Shown here piece after piece: positions 21,201 through 30,879 of a DNA stretch of 64,000 nt (the stretch's first letter is position 1; every line of letters starts with the position of its first letter). This DNA comes from Alentia gelatinosa. Taxonomy: Eukaryota; Annelida; Polychaeta; Phyllodocida; Polynoidae. Where the stretch lies: positions 46,420,723 to 46,484,722 of the forward strand of contig OX465584.1 of the NCBI GenBank assembly GCA_950022655.1. Direction: 5' to 3'. The position numbers were made by a program, and so were the translations under genes. The notes beneath the pieces are model-generated. The model was not told the origin of the DNA. It saw only the letters and a program-made list of their open reading frames with translations, and did not search any database.

Positions 21201-23142
21201 AATGAAAACAGGTTTTCCGTGCAAAAGTGGAAAAGTGCCATCCTTGGACAATTTAACATTCATGGCACTGTCTCCAAACTGACCTTTGGCGTCATACTTG
21301 AACAATGCTAGTAGAGAGTTATGTACGATGCTGAGCTCTGCGGAGTCGTCTGACTGCAGTAACTGTGTGAGCACGTCGGCGATGCGAGGCAGGTGCTCCT
21401 GTGTGTCCCGACAGAACGTCGGCAAATCTTTGATGGCTTGCTTTCGTATCTACAAACACACACATAACGACACAGGGATGTCAGCTATGGTTAGGAAAAA
21501 CATGCCAGTGGAATTTACTAGCTCAGAGAGACAGAGCAAACATGAAAATCACACCAATATTGACCATGGAATAGGGCAGAGGGTGTGTGAGGAAGTTCAA
21601 ACTACTGTTATATTGACGTGAATGAAGCTCAATCTACACTATCTTCGTTTTACTCAAGAAAACTAATTTAATGAAACTGGAAATAAAAACAAGGATTGCC
21701 ATGGATAGAAGGAAAACTACCAAACCTCATTATTTTGTTCAAAGAGTATAAGTGGGCATATAATATGTATTACGAGTACCATGTTTCATAAGAAAGGTCT
21801 GTTCTAAATCTAGTCTTACTTCTGTAAAGCTTCTAAACGTCATGGAATAGACCCTAAATCCATGTAAATAGCATCAGGGTTGCATGAACATATCTTGGTG
21901 TATATATATAAAACAAAAAAAGGTTTGTATACTCACTGCAACATCATCATCTTCGCAGAGGTCTAACTGTGCATCTATAGCTTTTAGTGCTAGACCAGGA
22001 AAGAATTTAAAGAAACGTGCAATGAACTGTGATGAGAGTCGCTTTTCGCTGGGAGTGCCTTTAACTGCACTCAATATCAGGAGGAATTCCTCTTCGTGCT
22101 GAAAATAGAAAAAGAATTCAACACATCAGAAATCTTACTGTATGAGACATCCTCCCACTTGGGATGTTCAGAACGAATTCAGTACACTTTTAGTGATGAA
22201 GTGAGTTGCGGGCAGAAAAAAAAGATAGAAATTTATTCATGTGGAATTAGCTTCCTCAGAAAGGCGGAATGTAGGGCTGTGGGATGTTTAAAACCACAGA
22301 TTTATTGGTGTGAACAATGCTCCATTACTACTATTTTTGTTTTACACAACTCAGGTAAAATGAAATTTATATACCGATAGTCAAGGAGAAAACGTCGATT
22401 TCCGTGGAAAAATATAAAGCTGCTATCTCTAGGACCTAAATGCTAATTGGTCTAGGAGTTTGATTGCCAATCGTCGCGGTTTCAACTCCACTACAAGGAA
22501 TGGGAGATTTAGCACCGATCAACACGGGACTAAATGATCGTCCATCAATCGCCCCTGAATCCACTGCAGTGGAGCACCACCTTACTTTAATAATAGTTAA
22601 AGGGAGACAAACTTATTGCCAATATTGGTATTGGCATTGGAAGGACCAGCGTTTGTTTTGTATGCGTTATAGGGGAAGGGAATGCAACTGGCATTTTCAA
22701 TTATCCATTTCCTCTACACTTAATTCTGGTGCCGAAGGCCCTAGTTAATTATTGATATCTGACCGGGCAGACTGACTTGAAGTTGATCGGCTTCATGCCA
22801 GCGGGTGATAATAGAGGAATTATAGACATTTCTTAGCGCAGGCTGCATATTTGTACATATAATAAACATTATCTATCACCTGTTTGCATATTGTAAGGCA
22901 TAACAACCAGATATGAATAGAGATGTCATTTGGGGCGCAAGTTTGTCTTCTTGAATTTTGATTAGTCTTGCAATCGAGGCCGAAATCGTTGTTTTGTCGA
23001 AGCAACGCGTCGGTCTGGGTGCAACACACTTTGTGAAAATCGACAAATTTAGTTTCATTTGATGTGCAACACTCACCTCCCCTGCCTTATCCTTGGCATC
23101 AGCTAAGACACCAAAGTTTTTGTATAATTGCTCCACCGACAT
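9119..23142 (-). CDS. API5: API5, apoptosis inhibitor 5 (complete, 13 coding exons)
   Basis: API5 is a nuclear helical-repeat protein that restrains E2F1-driven apoptosis and binds the RNA-processing factor Acinus. Thirteen minus-strand exons join without a phase break (1707 nt, about 568 residues including conserved blocks in family order). N-terminal blocks are EQLYKNFGVLADA, SSQFIARFFKFFP, DAQLDLCEDDDVA and GLFSQILQGEEVVRERAIKF. Then come TDPDCVDRLVQCIRQALPFF, LQFSYVECLMYAFHQLG, FFARGVQVYIKQLRMALQGK and SYKATINMSWKPV. The C-terminus is a Lys-rich segment (PSAKKDRK), LYSPPTGRWS and then about 42 Gly/Arg-rich residues ending at TGA. Human API5 is about 510-524 residues, so this copy is longer, mainly in a loop of exon 7 and the RGG tail. 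All introns are GT-AG. The promoter has a perfect NRF1 site. Introns are full of repeats. Confidence 0.96.
9247..9540. repeat. About 30-bp minisatellite abutting the exon 13 acceptor
   Basis: About nine to ten units of TGTGTAACATAGGGAATAAC plus ACTGTTTTGTA. Two unit types exist; the variant carries CGGCGTGCGCTGTTC. The first unit runs directly into the API5 exon 13 splice acceptor, so the array makes up the end of intron 12. Confidence 0.85.
10850..11100 (-). mobile_element. tRNA-derived SINE copy
   Basis: Read on the minus strand it opens with TTAGCTCTGTGGTTAAGGC, an A-box-like segment, followed by CTAGACTTGTAACCACAAGG, an anticodon-arm-like segment. Further on the body contains CCACTGTAGCCACTC and GATTTAATGCCCTATC. 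The same layout is seen near 490-610, 11395-11530 and 17810-18170. The B box is eroded. No functional tRNA is claimed. Confidence 0.55.
11395..11530 (-). mobile_element. SINE body fragment, same family
   Basis: Shares AGGCAGAAATC, TCCACACCACATAGACA, GGTATGAGAAGACC and GCTTTTGATAATACTG with the copies at 10.86-11.02 kb and 17.93-18.06 kb. The tRNA head is missing. Confidence 0.5.
12084..12293. repeat. Second copy of the palindromic MITE
   Basis: GATGGATAATAAACACAAC, TTGTTGACAGGTGGC and TAAGGTTGAC face GTCAACCTCTCGTGG, CACCTGTCCACAAAACC and ATCGATTATTGTCTAT. The arms match the 2575-2700 hairpin and its flanks. The centre is replaced by unrelated sequence that includes a short duplication of GCTAGAACACCTCTATT. 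Confidence 0.65.
13335..13498 (-). CDS. API5: API5 exon 12 (basic NLS-like region)
   Basis: The acceptor CTCCACAG precedes TCAGAAGAGG. It encodes QKRSNYTPITFESGTPSAKK, then DRKQSQDPRK, ETRKLYSPPTGRWSDN and GTYED. In human API5 this position has GQKR and a PPKK-type nuclear localisation signal. The donor GTAAGC follows one base of a Gly codon. Confidence 0.93.
13705..13845. repeat. Foldback element in API5 intron 11/12 region
   Basis: This is an inverted repeat downstream of exon 12 in the transcript. AAACCCATTCAAGTTTAGGG faces CCCTAAACTTTCATGGGTTT, and inside it GAATCACGTAGTAATTCA faces TGAATTACTATGTGATTC. The loop is CTCGGCTTCGCC. It is preceded by GGGTGAGATAAATTCAG, the end motif of the TTATCC family. 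By coordinates it lies in intron 11, between exons 11 and 12. Confidence 0.75.
14421..14443 (-). CDS. API5: API5 exon 11 (23-nt microexon)
   Basis: The acceptor TTTCCAG precedes AAACCCACATTGACATCACC and the donor is GTGAGT. It encodes KPTLTSP plus two bases of a Gly codon. The phases on both sides match exons 10 and 12, and omission would shift the frame before the Lys-rich segment. It is very short, so it is the least certain exon. Confidence 0.8.
15207..15329 (-). CDS. API5: API5 exon 10
   Basis: The acceptor TGTGCAG is followed by 41 codons: NKIKVVALKITNNINLLIK, then DLFHNPPSYKATINMSWKPV. The donor is GTATGT, phase 0. Confidence 0.95.
15532..15625 (-). CDS. API5: API5 exon 9 (leucine-zipper-like segment)
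   Basis: The acceptor TGCAG completes the Arg codon, then LQFFARGVQVYIKQLRMAL and QGKTGDDLKTEE follow. This corresponds to the heptad helix of human API5. Compared with the human sequence, Val and Met stand where that helix has Leu. The donor is GTAGGG, phase 0. Confidence 0.93.
16985..17178 (-). CDS. API5: API5 exon 8
   Basis: The acceptor GTTGTAG precedes GAGTACATGCC. It encodes EYMPLPPVESEDGENGEN, PKLQFSYVECLMYAFHQLG and LKDFRIR. The donor GTATGG follows two bases of an Arg codon. Confidence 0.95.
17810..18170 (-). mobile_element. SINE cluster in API5 intron 7
   Basis: Two head-like segments (GAGAAACGTGGCCGCAGTG and GAGAAAAGTGGCTGCAGT) flank body sequence GAGATGAATTTAAGTAGAAA, CATACCACATGGACATAATA and GGCCTTTGATATAACAGTAA. 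The body is shared with 10.86-11.02 kb. A partial duplication of the distal body lies at 18.09-18.14 kb. It ends about 25 bp before exon 7 on the plus strand. Confidence 0.5.
18195..18422 (-). CDS. API5: API5 exon 7
   Basis: The acceptor ATCACAG is followed by 76 codons starting K-N-V-H-S-S-Q-F-V. It includes VQLELLKLFAEMSAYCG and VEKLYNKLL. The segment SSVTSHEAETPEGAETPAV is longer than in the vertebrate protein and looks like a flexible loop. The donor is GTGAGT, phase 0. Confidence 0.94.
18875..18940 (-). CDS. API5: API5 exon 6
   Basis: The acceptor CTTTCAG is followed by 22 codons, PTDPDCVDRLVQCIRQALPF and then F-S. The donor is GTAAGT, phase 0. Confidence 0.95.
19138..19238. repeat. 27-bp direct repeat
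   Basis: AAACAGGAAAAAAAATGAGG plus ATTCCATTCCGA recurs with a shorter A run at about 19211-19238. It sits in API5 intron 5 beside the exon-derived array. Confidence 0.75.
19268..19660 (-). repeat. Exon-derived minisatellite: 6 copies of exon 5 end + donor + intron
   Basis: The plus-strand motif ATGGTTGGTGGAGATCAGCC begins at 19268, 19339, 19410, 19481, 19552 and 19620, a period of 71 bp (the last 68). Each unit contains 39 nt homologous to the coding end of API5 exon 5 and about 32 nt of intron. Five of the six junctions read CTCGAG then GTATGTGAATAAA in the sense strand, so the GTATGT donor itself is multiplied. The copy at 19620 is the real exon end. The outermost copy has lost the CTCGAA context. 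Confidence 0.93.
19615..19755 (-). CDS. API5: API5 exon 5 (3' end is the source of a minisatellite)
   Basis: The acceptor GGCAG precedes GTGCTGCAAG. The exon has 47 codons: VLQDVTGDEFVAFMKIL, then KGRQQMVDIVTEQADL and HQPFE. The donor is GTATGT, phase 0. The last 39 nt plus donor and adjacent intron are repeated five more times downstream in the transcript. Reading past the first donor reaches TAA after three codons, so use of a later donor would truncate the protein. Confidence 0.94.
20543..20694 (-). CDS. API5: API5 exon 4
   Basis: The acceptor TGTTTCAG precedes GAGCATTG, which completes the split Gly codon. It encodes ALGGLFSQILQGEE, RERAIKFLSIKLK and EEYLVTESKK. The donor is GTAACC, phase 0. 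Confidence 0.95.
21284..21449 (-). CDS. API5: API5 exon 3
   Basis: The acceptor GTTTGTAG precedes ATACGAAAGC. It encodes IRKQAIKDLPTF, RIADVLTQLLQSDDSAE and LLALFKYDAK. The donor GTCAGT follows one base of a Gly codon, completed by exon 4. Confidence 0.95.
21937..22098 (-). CDS. API5: API5 exon 2
   Basis: The acceptor TTTTCAG precedes CACGAAGAGG. The exon has 54 codons and includes KRLSSQFIARFFKFFP and AQLDLCEDDDVA. The donor is GTGAGT, phase 0 at both ends. Confidence 0.95.
23077..23142 (-). CDS. API5: API5 exon 1
   Basis: The ATG is at 23142-23140. It encodes 22 codons starting M-S-V-E-Q-L-Y-K-N-F-G, the API5 N-terminus. The donor GTGAGT follows GAG at 23077, phase 0. Confidence 0.95.
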
Positions 23143-23243
23143 GATTAGTTTGAAGAAATACTTGGGTACTTGATCCCACCAGAGAACAAGAAGACAACCC
23201 CAGCACCGGTCCAGCTACCGGAAGAATGAAGCTTGAGCCAAGC

Positions 23244-23255
23244 TGCGCATGCGCG
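23244..23255. promoter_or_regulatory. NRF1 site in the API5 promoter
   Basis: TGCGCATGCGCG is a perfect match to the palindromic NRF1 consensus YGCGCAYGCGCR, about 100 bp upstream of the API5 ATG. No TATA box is visible. NRF1-driven, TATA-less initiation is typical of housekeeping genes such as API5. Binding is inferred. Confidence 0.7.
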
Positions 23256-23874
23256 AAACTGGAACTGTGGGAACGTAAACAAAAACACACGTGGACGGCT
23301 GTCCAGCTGTCACAGCTGTCTACAAAACGGCTTAGGGCTTCAACTTCAGCGAGTGTGTGTATTCCAGAATGATTTTATTGATGCGGAATGCCCTTGGCAA
23401 TGTCCAGTGGTAGGTTCTAGGTGAGTTAGGATTTTGGGACAAAGCGATCCACCTTCATCAACAACCTATACAATGGCGATTCTCAAGAGCATCACCCATG
23501 ATAAGCATTTACCATAATGAAATGGAGATGTTTCAGTGAAAACACGATTGTGTTGCCAATACTGTAATTATCATAATCAATTACAGTTGTTGTTATTTTC
23601 CAGGAATGAAAGAACGATTTGTACAGTCGAAGCCAATTACGACGCGACGAATTATGATAGAAAAAACAACTCTGGCACTGACCCTCTCACTCTCAGCACC
23701 GGCACCGGCCCCTTCGGCACCGGTATTGGCCCCCCTCGGCGGCAGGGGAGTTCTTACCACCCATATACATATTCTAGATAATCTAGAGTATGTGGAATCT
23801 TTATAACCTATGTCTTTTAACATTCAACAAACTTTAAACTTAAACTAAACATATATCAAGTGATCCATAAGTCC

Positions 23875-24012
23875 AGGGAAAAATATAGGTGGCGCCATCA
23901 GTCTAGCGAAGTGGTGCTATCATTCCAGGCTCTGGTGCCATCAGTCTAACTAAAACTGAAAAGAGGTGCCATCAGTCCAGGGGCCATCGGTCCGTGGTGC
24001 CATCGGTCCAGC
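23875..24012. repeat. GGTGCCATCAGTCCAG degenerate tandem motif
   Basis: About six units of GGTGCCATCAGTCYAG-like sequence (GGCGCCATCAGTCTAGC, GGTGCTATCATTCCAG, GGTGCCATCAGTCTAAC, GGTGCCATCAGTCCAG, GGGCCATCGGTCCG, GGTGCCATCGGTCCAG) at irregular spacing. Confidence 0.7.
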
Positions 24013-24181
24013 TACCTTTGAATACACTACCAAATTAAAGTTTGTTGAGCACTACAAAACGCTACCCCTCTTTTTAAAGCCTTGTGAACTTTGTTCCCAT
24101 ATGATGCGACCTTTGCATATTTTAATATACATGTACCCATGCCATATATATATTATCGTAAAACTGGATGAGGTTTAATAT

Positions 24182-24284
24182 TGTCCACCGTATTCCACGA
24201 CTGGAGTTCGGCAAAGTGACTTTATGAGGCGAAGCCGAGTGAAGTCCGGAGCCAAAACTTCAGGAGTGGAATGCGGTGGCCAAG
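24182..24284. repeat. Foldback element next to a TTATCC element
   Basis: CCACCGTATTCCACGACTGG and AGTTCGG face CCGGAGCC, AAAACTTCAGGAGTGGAATG and CGGTGG. The loop contains GGCGAAGCCGAG, the reverse complement of the loop core CTCGGCTTCGCC seen at 13.77 kb. It is followed 24 bp later by TTTATCCTACCC. Confidence 0.7.
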
Positions 24285-24307
24285 ATTAAAACGAATCAGG
24301 TTTTGAT

Positions 24308-24457
24308 TTTATCCTACCCTATCTCCTCGATTTTGGAATATTACGTGATAACAATTCCGTATGCCCCTAGTAGCATACAAACGTCCGTATGCCAGTCAGC
24401 GTGGCATACGGAATCTCAATGATAAGCCTATGGGATTTTATATTAGGGGTAGGATAA
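24308..24457. mobile_element. TIR element, TTATCCTACCC family
   Basis: Starts TTTATCCTACCCTATCTCC and ends TATTAGGGGTAGGATAAA. Inside, ATTCCGTATGCC faces GGCATACGGAAT. It shares AATGATAAGCCTATGGGATT with the right ends at 5.83 and 37.68 kb. Confidence 0.7.
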
Positions 24458-27400
24458 ACTGTAAATACGCACCGTTTCGCCACATAACGTATAAATACCG
24501 TACTGAACACTATTCCAAACGGAAATATACGGAACACTACACAGAACATTATTTTATTGATTTTGGGTATATAGTAAAAATAAAACGGCCCACCATGCTT
24601 GTACAATCTACAAATTCGATGATAATTTACGGTTCCTACGGAACTCGGCATAAACACCTCGTTTCGTGCAAACCGTAAATCACCATCTCGTTTTGTAGCT
24701 TGTACAACATGTTCAGGTCATTTTATATAAGTATTGACAAGCAACAGAGACAGATTCAGTCCTGTTTCATTTATGAATGACTTTATTAACCGGTTGATAT
24801 TGCCCCAATGTTATTTGTACGTAACTCAGACATTCCAATTAGTTCACTCTCGCATTTCCAATTACTATGTAAGTGTCGACAGAACACTGCGACTACTGAC
24901 AGTTTCAGAAATGGGTTAGGTAGTCATGAGAATCAGTGATCTAGGATCAGTGGCTGAAAAGTAGAAAAGCCCATGTTTATGCAAGGGTCCGCTAATGTTG
25001 ATCTTCCCTGGCACCCTACTGTACATCATTACAAGAATTATATCTGCGGATTATATTTTCGCTTGCCCAATGCATGATAATATCCACCTTTTCTTGTTTA
25101 CCTCTTTAGCGCTTTTATCGGGGAATATAGTGAATGTCATTATTATTTATTCTACGTGTGATGTGACCACATTTGTCTCAGGAAATATATTTTTCCCAAG
25201 AAATTAAGAAGATGCACTAAATTGGGAGGACAACCGTACACATCATGGTTCTTCATCGATACCCCAGTTAGGAATGTTGATAACCATAAAGAGGATACGA
25301 CCATGGAGATAAAAATCATGGTAATGTATCTACTATCCAGTATTCCAAATATAAGTTATCAAAGGAAACACAAATTCGTCGATAATATTCTCATGCACTA
25401 TATTCTGCACGATAGGGATTTTTCTTCCTCATCCTAGAGAGTAGGATACGGCTTTCCGTATCATACTCAGTAGCGATCTGTAGGCGCCATATGTTTAATA
25501 TAGAGCATATTAAGTAGATAATAAACTGCAGGAACAACACTTCAGTGATATGGAATATTGGCTTGACGACTAATCAATGTCTCAACCTAGAGCAAATAGA
25601 GGAAGGGAAAAAAACAAATTTAGAAACATTTTTTGAATTTTAATTACAGCAGTTTATTCACTTATTCTTTTGATATGGCAGCTTTATTCCAACAAAACAA
25701 TAACAAACTTAACAATCGGAAACTGAATGTATTGAAAGGATTCAACAATTAAAAGTTCTGCCAAAACAACAAATTGTGCTGGACGTTCGGTCGGTTTGTT
25801 GTACCTCCTCCAACATCTATTCCAACAAAAGTACATCACAATTTGATTCTTCTCAATATTCTGTGATTTACATGTTTGTTATTCAAAGCCTTAAGCTACA
25901 TCGCCTTATCAATGCCAACATGGATAGACCTGCTACCTTTTGTTAAAAATGAAAAGTTGCAACATTTGAAGCTTAATGTAGCACAAGGTGGGTATAGGTA
26001 AAAGCATATGTGTTGCGTCCTGGGATCCTAGAATATAAGATAAATTGAAACTTTAAAGCAGGTCCCGAGACCAGGTTAAAGGCATTCTATTCACATTACA
26101 CTCCCCTTTTCTGATAGGGCGATGTGTGACTGTCACTTTCAATCATTGTTTCCGCAAATGAAGGAAGGAACTAAAGAAATTATTCTATCAATAGACATTC
26201 CAGCGCACAGGTCTGCATCTTTTACAATTAATGCTTAATGCTGCCGCTGGGTGGTGGACGCTTTGATCAGACGACTGTATGCATGTGATTGAGATTGGCA
26301 GTCATTTCCCGAGGTATAGTCATGCATATTACATGCAGACAAAAGCAGCCATTGACCCTCCGAGAAAGAGTCACGACAGGTACTCACGACCGCGCCCATT
26401 GATGAAGAGGTACCGACCAGATACCAGCTAATCACCACAAAACGGAGTCCATACAAATGTCTGAGGACCTGTGTCGATATGAGTCAGATATATGTGAGGA
26501 ATTGAGGAAAGGAGGGCTAGGACTTAAAGAGGCTAGAATCCGGTGGATCTAGTTCTACTAATGAGGACGACATAGGGACCTGCATCCTTGAATAGACCAT
26601 CACAAGGATAACCACCCAAATGCTTCTGTTGTAAACATCACTTAAAAGGAAACAAAGGCAGAAACCTAAAATCGTGAACATGGCTGAGACCGAGATCGAC
26701 CATTGAGTTGTCTCCTATTCCAGATATTCACTCTCACGGGTTTCCACTATATTGGAATTTAAGCACATCCAACAACCTACGTCGTATTACAGATAATTAT
26801 CACACGGGCACAGACAATTGACAATTTGGCCGTACGGTTTCATCCCCATGAGGAACCTACAAGCCTGCACCCTGAAAGGAAACTAAGAAAGGTAACGTGG
26901 ATATACTTGTACTTGTGAAGGTTACAGGTCACCGGAAAAGTTTTAGTGTTCCGCATCTCATTATTTAGTGCTCACAGAATATAGGGCATGGCATTTACAG
27001 GTGTGAAATCTAGCAACTGTCACACCTATATCTCCGTGTCCAACTTACTCCATTCCCACCTCAGTATATATATATATAAGTTACATATTGAGTTGCATAT
27101 GGAGAGGTAATAGATTGTAATTCCTTGTAATAATATGCTGTCATTGTTTTATAGGCCTATTAAATCTAATATGGTAAAAACAAACAGAATATACTCGTCC
27201 TGGCAAGACCATATATTACAATCAGGGACTCGTTTAACTCGGAGAGCCTCAGGCGATCACATCTTATCTGTTTTTCGGATATGGCAACGCACAGAACATC
27301 TAAATGCATCAAATCTATATACCCTTATTCATCCAATTATCGCCTTTGATATTAAAGAAATCTGAATGGAACTAATGAATTCCAGGTTTTTAATTGGTAG

Positions 27401-27507
27401 AATATAAAACGAAATACAAATTTAGGGATCTGCAATGAAATAGGTATTTATGGAAATTTGGGTATTTATACAAAATAACATATCTATAGGAGATATAGCT
27501 AATACCG

Positions 27508-27614
27508 ACCATACACAACGAGTGGTTGAAGCGTCGTAATACATGAGCGTTAGCGAGTATTTACAGAGCCGCCTGTCCGCAAAACTATCGTATGTTCTAT
27601 TTATTACCCATCTC
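27508..27614. repeat. Third, truncated copy of the palindromic MITE
   Basis: CACAACGAGTGGTTGAAGCG, TCGTAATACATGAGCGTTAG and CGAGTATTTACAGAGCCGCC, then TGTCCGCAAAACTATCG, parallel the right half of the 2575-2700 hairpin. The flank TTTATTACCCATCTCC is shared as well. Confidence 0.6.
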
Positions 27615-28780
27615 CTTGGATAAACTAAACTCATGAATTAGTATATCATAGGAAATATCTTTTGGGACTTCATCTTTTGCTCTCCAACCACATAGGCATA
27701 CCATTGTATTTACAAACAAATATACTAAATATTTGATGAAAGAATGTATTTACTGTATACGATGGTTTTTAATTCTGTATACAATTGATTTGAAATCTGA
27801 ATAGCTTGGTCATGGTATCTTAAAGTCTTTAAATAATGGCTAGTAGGTTACTTTGTATGCGATGGATGATAAATACATGTACAGTGAGTAAGAGTCAAAC
27901 TGATTTGTGGTCGTTTATTTCCTACCAAAGCAAGGGTTTAACAAAAGTTCGTTGCATGGATTAAGGCAATGTGCGGAAGCAAAACCTCCCCATATCATCA
28001 TGACAGTCAGACATTAATGTTGCTGTTTTGAGCTAATATGAGAATAAAGCCACAAATGAAAACCCATTACAAAGTCATCAGAAGCATCATGGAAAAGCTG
28101 CACTTAAATGCACTCTGCCAACCGGACCGGAACGAACCAGAAAATGTCTGAGATTGACTGATATAAAGTTTATAATGTATCACAAATATGCACTAAATGA
28201 CGATAACTAATTTGTACATTTATGTATACCAACTGTATCGTACCAATTGTTTAGATTATTATAACATTGGGTAATGTGAAGACGTAAGCAATATCCATTT
28301 CAAAAACCGATTCTAAGGTTTAATAAAAGTATTGAAAACAATTGAAACAGGTTATTCTTCGACACATCTGAACGATATTGCTTTTATATCTTGTAACGGT
28401 AATTCAAAACGAGAACCAGTACGTCAGTTGCACCAGCATGAAGGATCTTTATTGATGTCGGTAAATAGATACATGTATCAAATACTGCTCAGTGTTGCCG
28501 TAATCTGTGCAAGCTGAGTCGCAGTAAACCAGCATCCCCTGTTGTAGGTAATACAGGGGAACAGTAATACGGAGGATGATAATTGGGGGTGTGGGAGTAC
28601 GCCAGGGACTGCAATCCGGTGGGGACTGGTCACCGGAGGTGAATCTGGTGGAACTGCAGTCCCCAGCCAGTCGTCCATGGTGCAAGGTTGTCTCCTGGCC
28701 TCAAACCGGTGACGCACCAATCACCCCTGGACACATCCCTCCCCTGGCTTTTGTGCCCGCTACAGTATGTTGTATGTGTG

Positions 28781-29878
28781 TATAAAGTGGCTGTTCCACC
28801 AAGCCAGTGCTAGCCATGGCCGACTTTCATATTGTCATCACTGGCAGACTTGGTGTGTTCCCAGTGACAATCTGCTCAGTGGAAGAATGTGGAAGGTGCC
28901 ACCGGCGGTACCAGCTGGCTGGCGCTGGGTCCTCATTCTGGGTAGAATATACTGTACTGCCGCTAGTTGGCCGTTGCTGGGCCAGCGGAGGCCGGCTTGC
29001 CCTAAGACCCAAAGACCCTGCTCCTCCACTGAGCTGACCGGCAAGCCGGCTGTCCAGCCAGCCATGTGGCAGTTATGTGTGCTAAATTACAATGCTGCCT
29101 GCAAAGCATTGCTGGCCATCGCCCGCCAAAATCTATTCGAATAGATATTTAGCAGCGGCTGGCGAGCTTTGCCGGCACCTGCGTTGACTGCTCCCAGCCT
29201 ATACGGTAGTGGGCATGGTCAACATGAATGGGTGATACCCGCAAGCGGCAAGCGGAGGCCGCTGTGTGTGCGTCATGTGGTTGTCAGCCAGCTAGAAATA
29301 AGTGGTTTGGTGGAAGTGCTCGGAAAATTCATACACTTTTTGCACATTCCCAGCCCAGCGCCAGCTTGGCTGGCCAGCCTGGCTTCCTGTTAAAAGCTAG
29401 ACTTGCTCAAGTCTTTGATTATGAACATTCATTAAATGATTCAAGAAAATCCGAATGCAATTCATTATAGCATGTGTCCTTCTCTGACTGGCCCATGAAT
29501 CAAAGACTTGTCCATTCTGACCAGAATCTGCTGTTTATGACCCCAAGCCACTCCCTGTAACCCTATACCTCCCTCTACCCCTCTCCCCTCCCCTCCTCCA
29601 GTTCCCTGGCTGCCTGTGTTGTCATAGCAATATATTTCGCCTACTCCTGACTATGTCTCGATTGAGATCAAAGTGAGAGGGTACCAATCTTCCAGCAGAT
29701 ATCCTGACCAGTAGCCAGACCTCTACTTGGGGAGTGTGGCGCAAAATCGCGCCAGTCTACACGGCCGATTACGGATGAGACCAGTCCCTGTGTCACTCAG
29801 AAGGTGTGGAGGGGTAGGACACAGGGACTGAGGCCAGTCTAGTTAAAAGCCTATTTGGTGGAACGCTCGCTTAAGTGA
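28781..29878. mobile_element. GC-rich non-autonomous TIR element with TTCCACCA ends
   Basis: Left end TATAAAGTGGCTGTTCCACC, right end TATTTGGTGGAACGCTCGC. A related element lies at 54775-55687. The interior is rich in GCTGGCCAGC and GCCGGC words, which explains several overlapping open frames on both strands. No transposase is recognised. Confidence 0.5.
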
Positions 29879-30039
29879 AATAACATCATCCTGCTGCAAT
29901 AGCTGGAAGCACCTACTATATAATGCACTGCCTCATTAATCAGGCCATAATTCGAGAGGCCCAATTCACAAGGAACTCATTAATGCAAGAACTGTTCTAC
30001 TGGCCTAAATCACATTTTCTTTTAATTATTCAGGACAAA

Positions 30040-30540
30040 GTTTAACGACAGCAATATCGGCTCTCTTGGGTGATTTTCCATATACATGGGTTACCGTTCA
30101 GCGCTGCCTAGCATTAATATGCTTATGGAATTTAGAGCATTCATATCTAAGGTGTGTGTGGACGGTAGCTGTGAGCGCAAGGCTGTTGTTTTCAGCAAGA
30201 TATGACTGCTGGAAGAAAGTAGATTTCTGACCCCGAGTATGGACTGATTGTTCAGTTGATAATTGTCTCAATTTCGCGTAGATAAAGATAGGTAGATGCT
30301 GAATATAGGCCTGCCAATGGGTTTTGGTGCAGCCATGTGGGGTGTTTCTGTTATCTAAGCCATATCTGAGGTATTACTGAGGCGATGTGCATGTTTAACA
30401 CACCTAATTGGAGCTGGAATACTAAAGAATACGATATAATCACTGCATTATATATGGGAATAACCTAAAAGGTATTATAGACGTACTAAATTCATTCACT
30501 CAGTCACCTAATGCTAAAGAATACGTTGCTATATAGGTTT
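30040..30540. repeat. Dispersed repeat, copy 1
   Basis: Shares GGGTTACCGTTCAGCGCTG, TTATGGAATTTAGAGCATT, GTGAGCGCAAGGCTGTTG and TATCTAAGCCATATCTGAGG with the matching order of words at about 38480-39130. It has no ORF. Confidence 0.5.
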
Positions 30541-30879
30541 CGCCAAATATTTGAAACCAGCCCCAATTTGGGCCTGCCGGAAAAGATCTATTGGATTCAC
30601 ATCTAAGGACGTCACAACACATTTTTTTTATTCAACAAACAAAATTCGCCATATTTGACAGTCTTACATTTCGCTCTCTGCGATCACAAGTGTTGATGAC
30701 AATCAAGCTCTTTCAAACGTAAACTATACATAAAAACAGTAAAACATTATAATATAAATGGATATGTAAAATGTAATGATGGTAATGAACACACAATGAT
30801 CAATCAAAATCGACAGTCAATTCCTGTACCCATAACATGAAAAAAAGCTGCGACCATGCTATAGCAATTATAGGTAGTG

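Larger units (their letters stand above)
14444..22098. repeat. Repeat family enriched in API5 introns (about 190 bp, same orientation)
   Basis: A shared consensus reads GTTCAAACCACTGTTTTATT, GGCGTGAATAAAGCTCAAT, TTTACATTTTCTTTGTTTTA, ATAAATTGGAAATGAAAAC and AAGGATTGCCATGGAAAAAT then GGAAAACTGCCA. Copies lie at about 15015-15170, 16125-16305, 17560-17640, 21175-21240 and 21580-21725 within this span. A sixth sits just beyond it at 22200-22430, and a diverged one at 715-865. All are plus-oriented, antisense to API5. This is a SINE-like or MITE-like family without an ORF; the span given is the host region, not one element. Confidence 0.6.

Noticed and set aside
23593..23823. Possible exon with Ala/Pro-rich or Gly/Glu-rich frames near 23.7 kb
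   Set aside because: It overlaps a short GGCACCGGY repeat, both strands are open, and no matching splice partner was found.
28449..29470. Cluster of overlapping frames on both strands
   Set aside because: They lie inside the GC-rich TIR element whose composition keeps all frames open; no recognisable domain.
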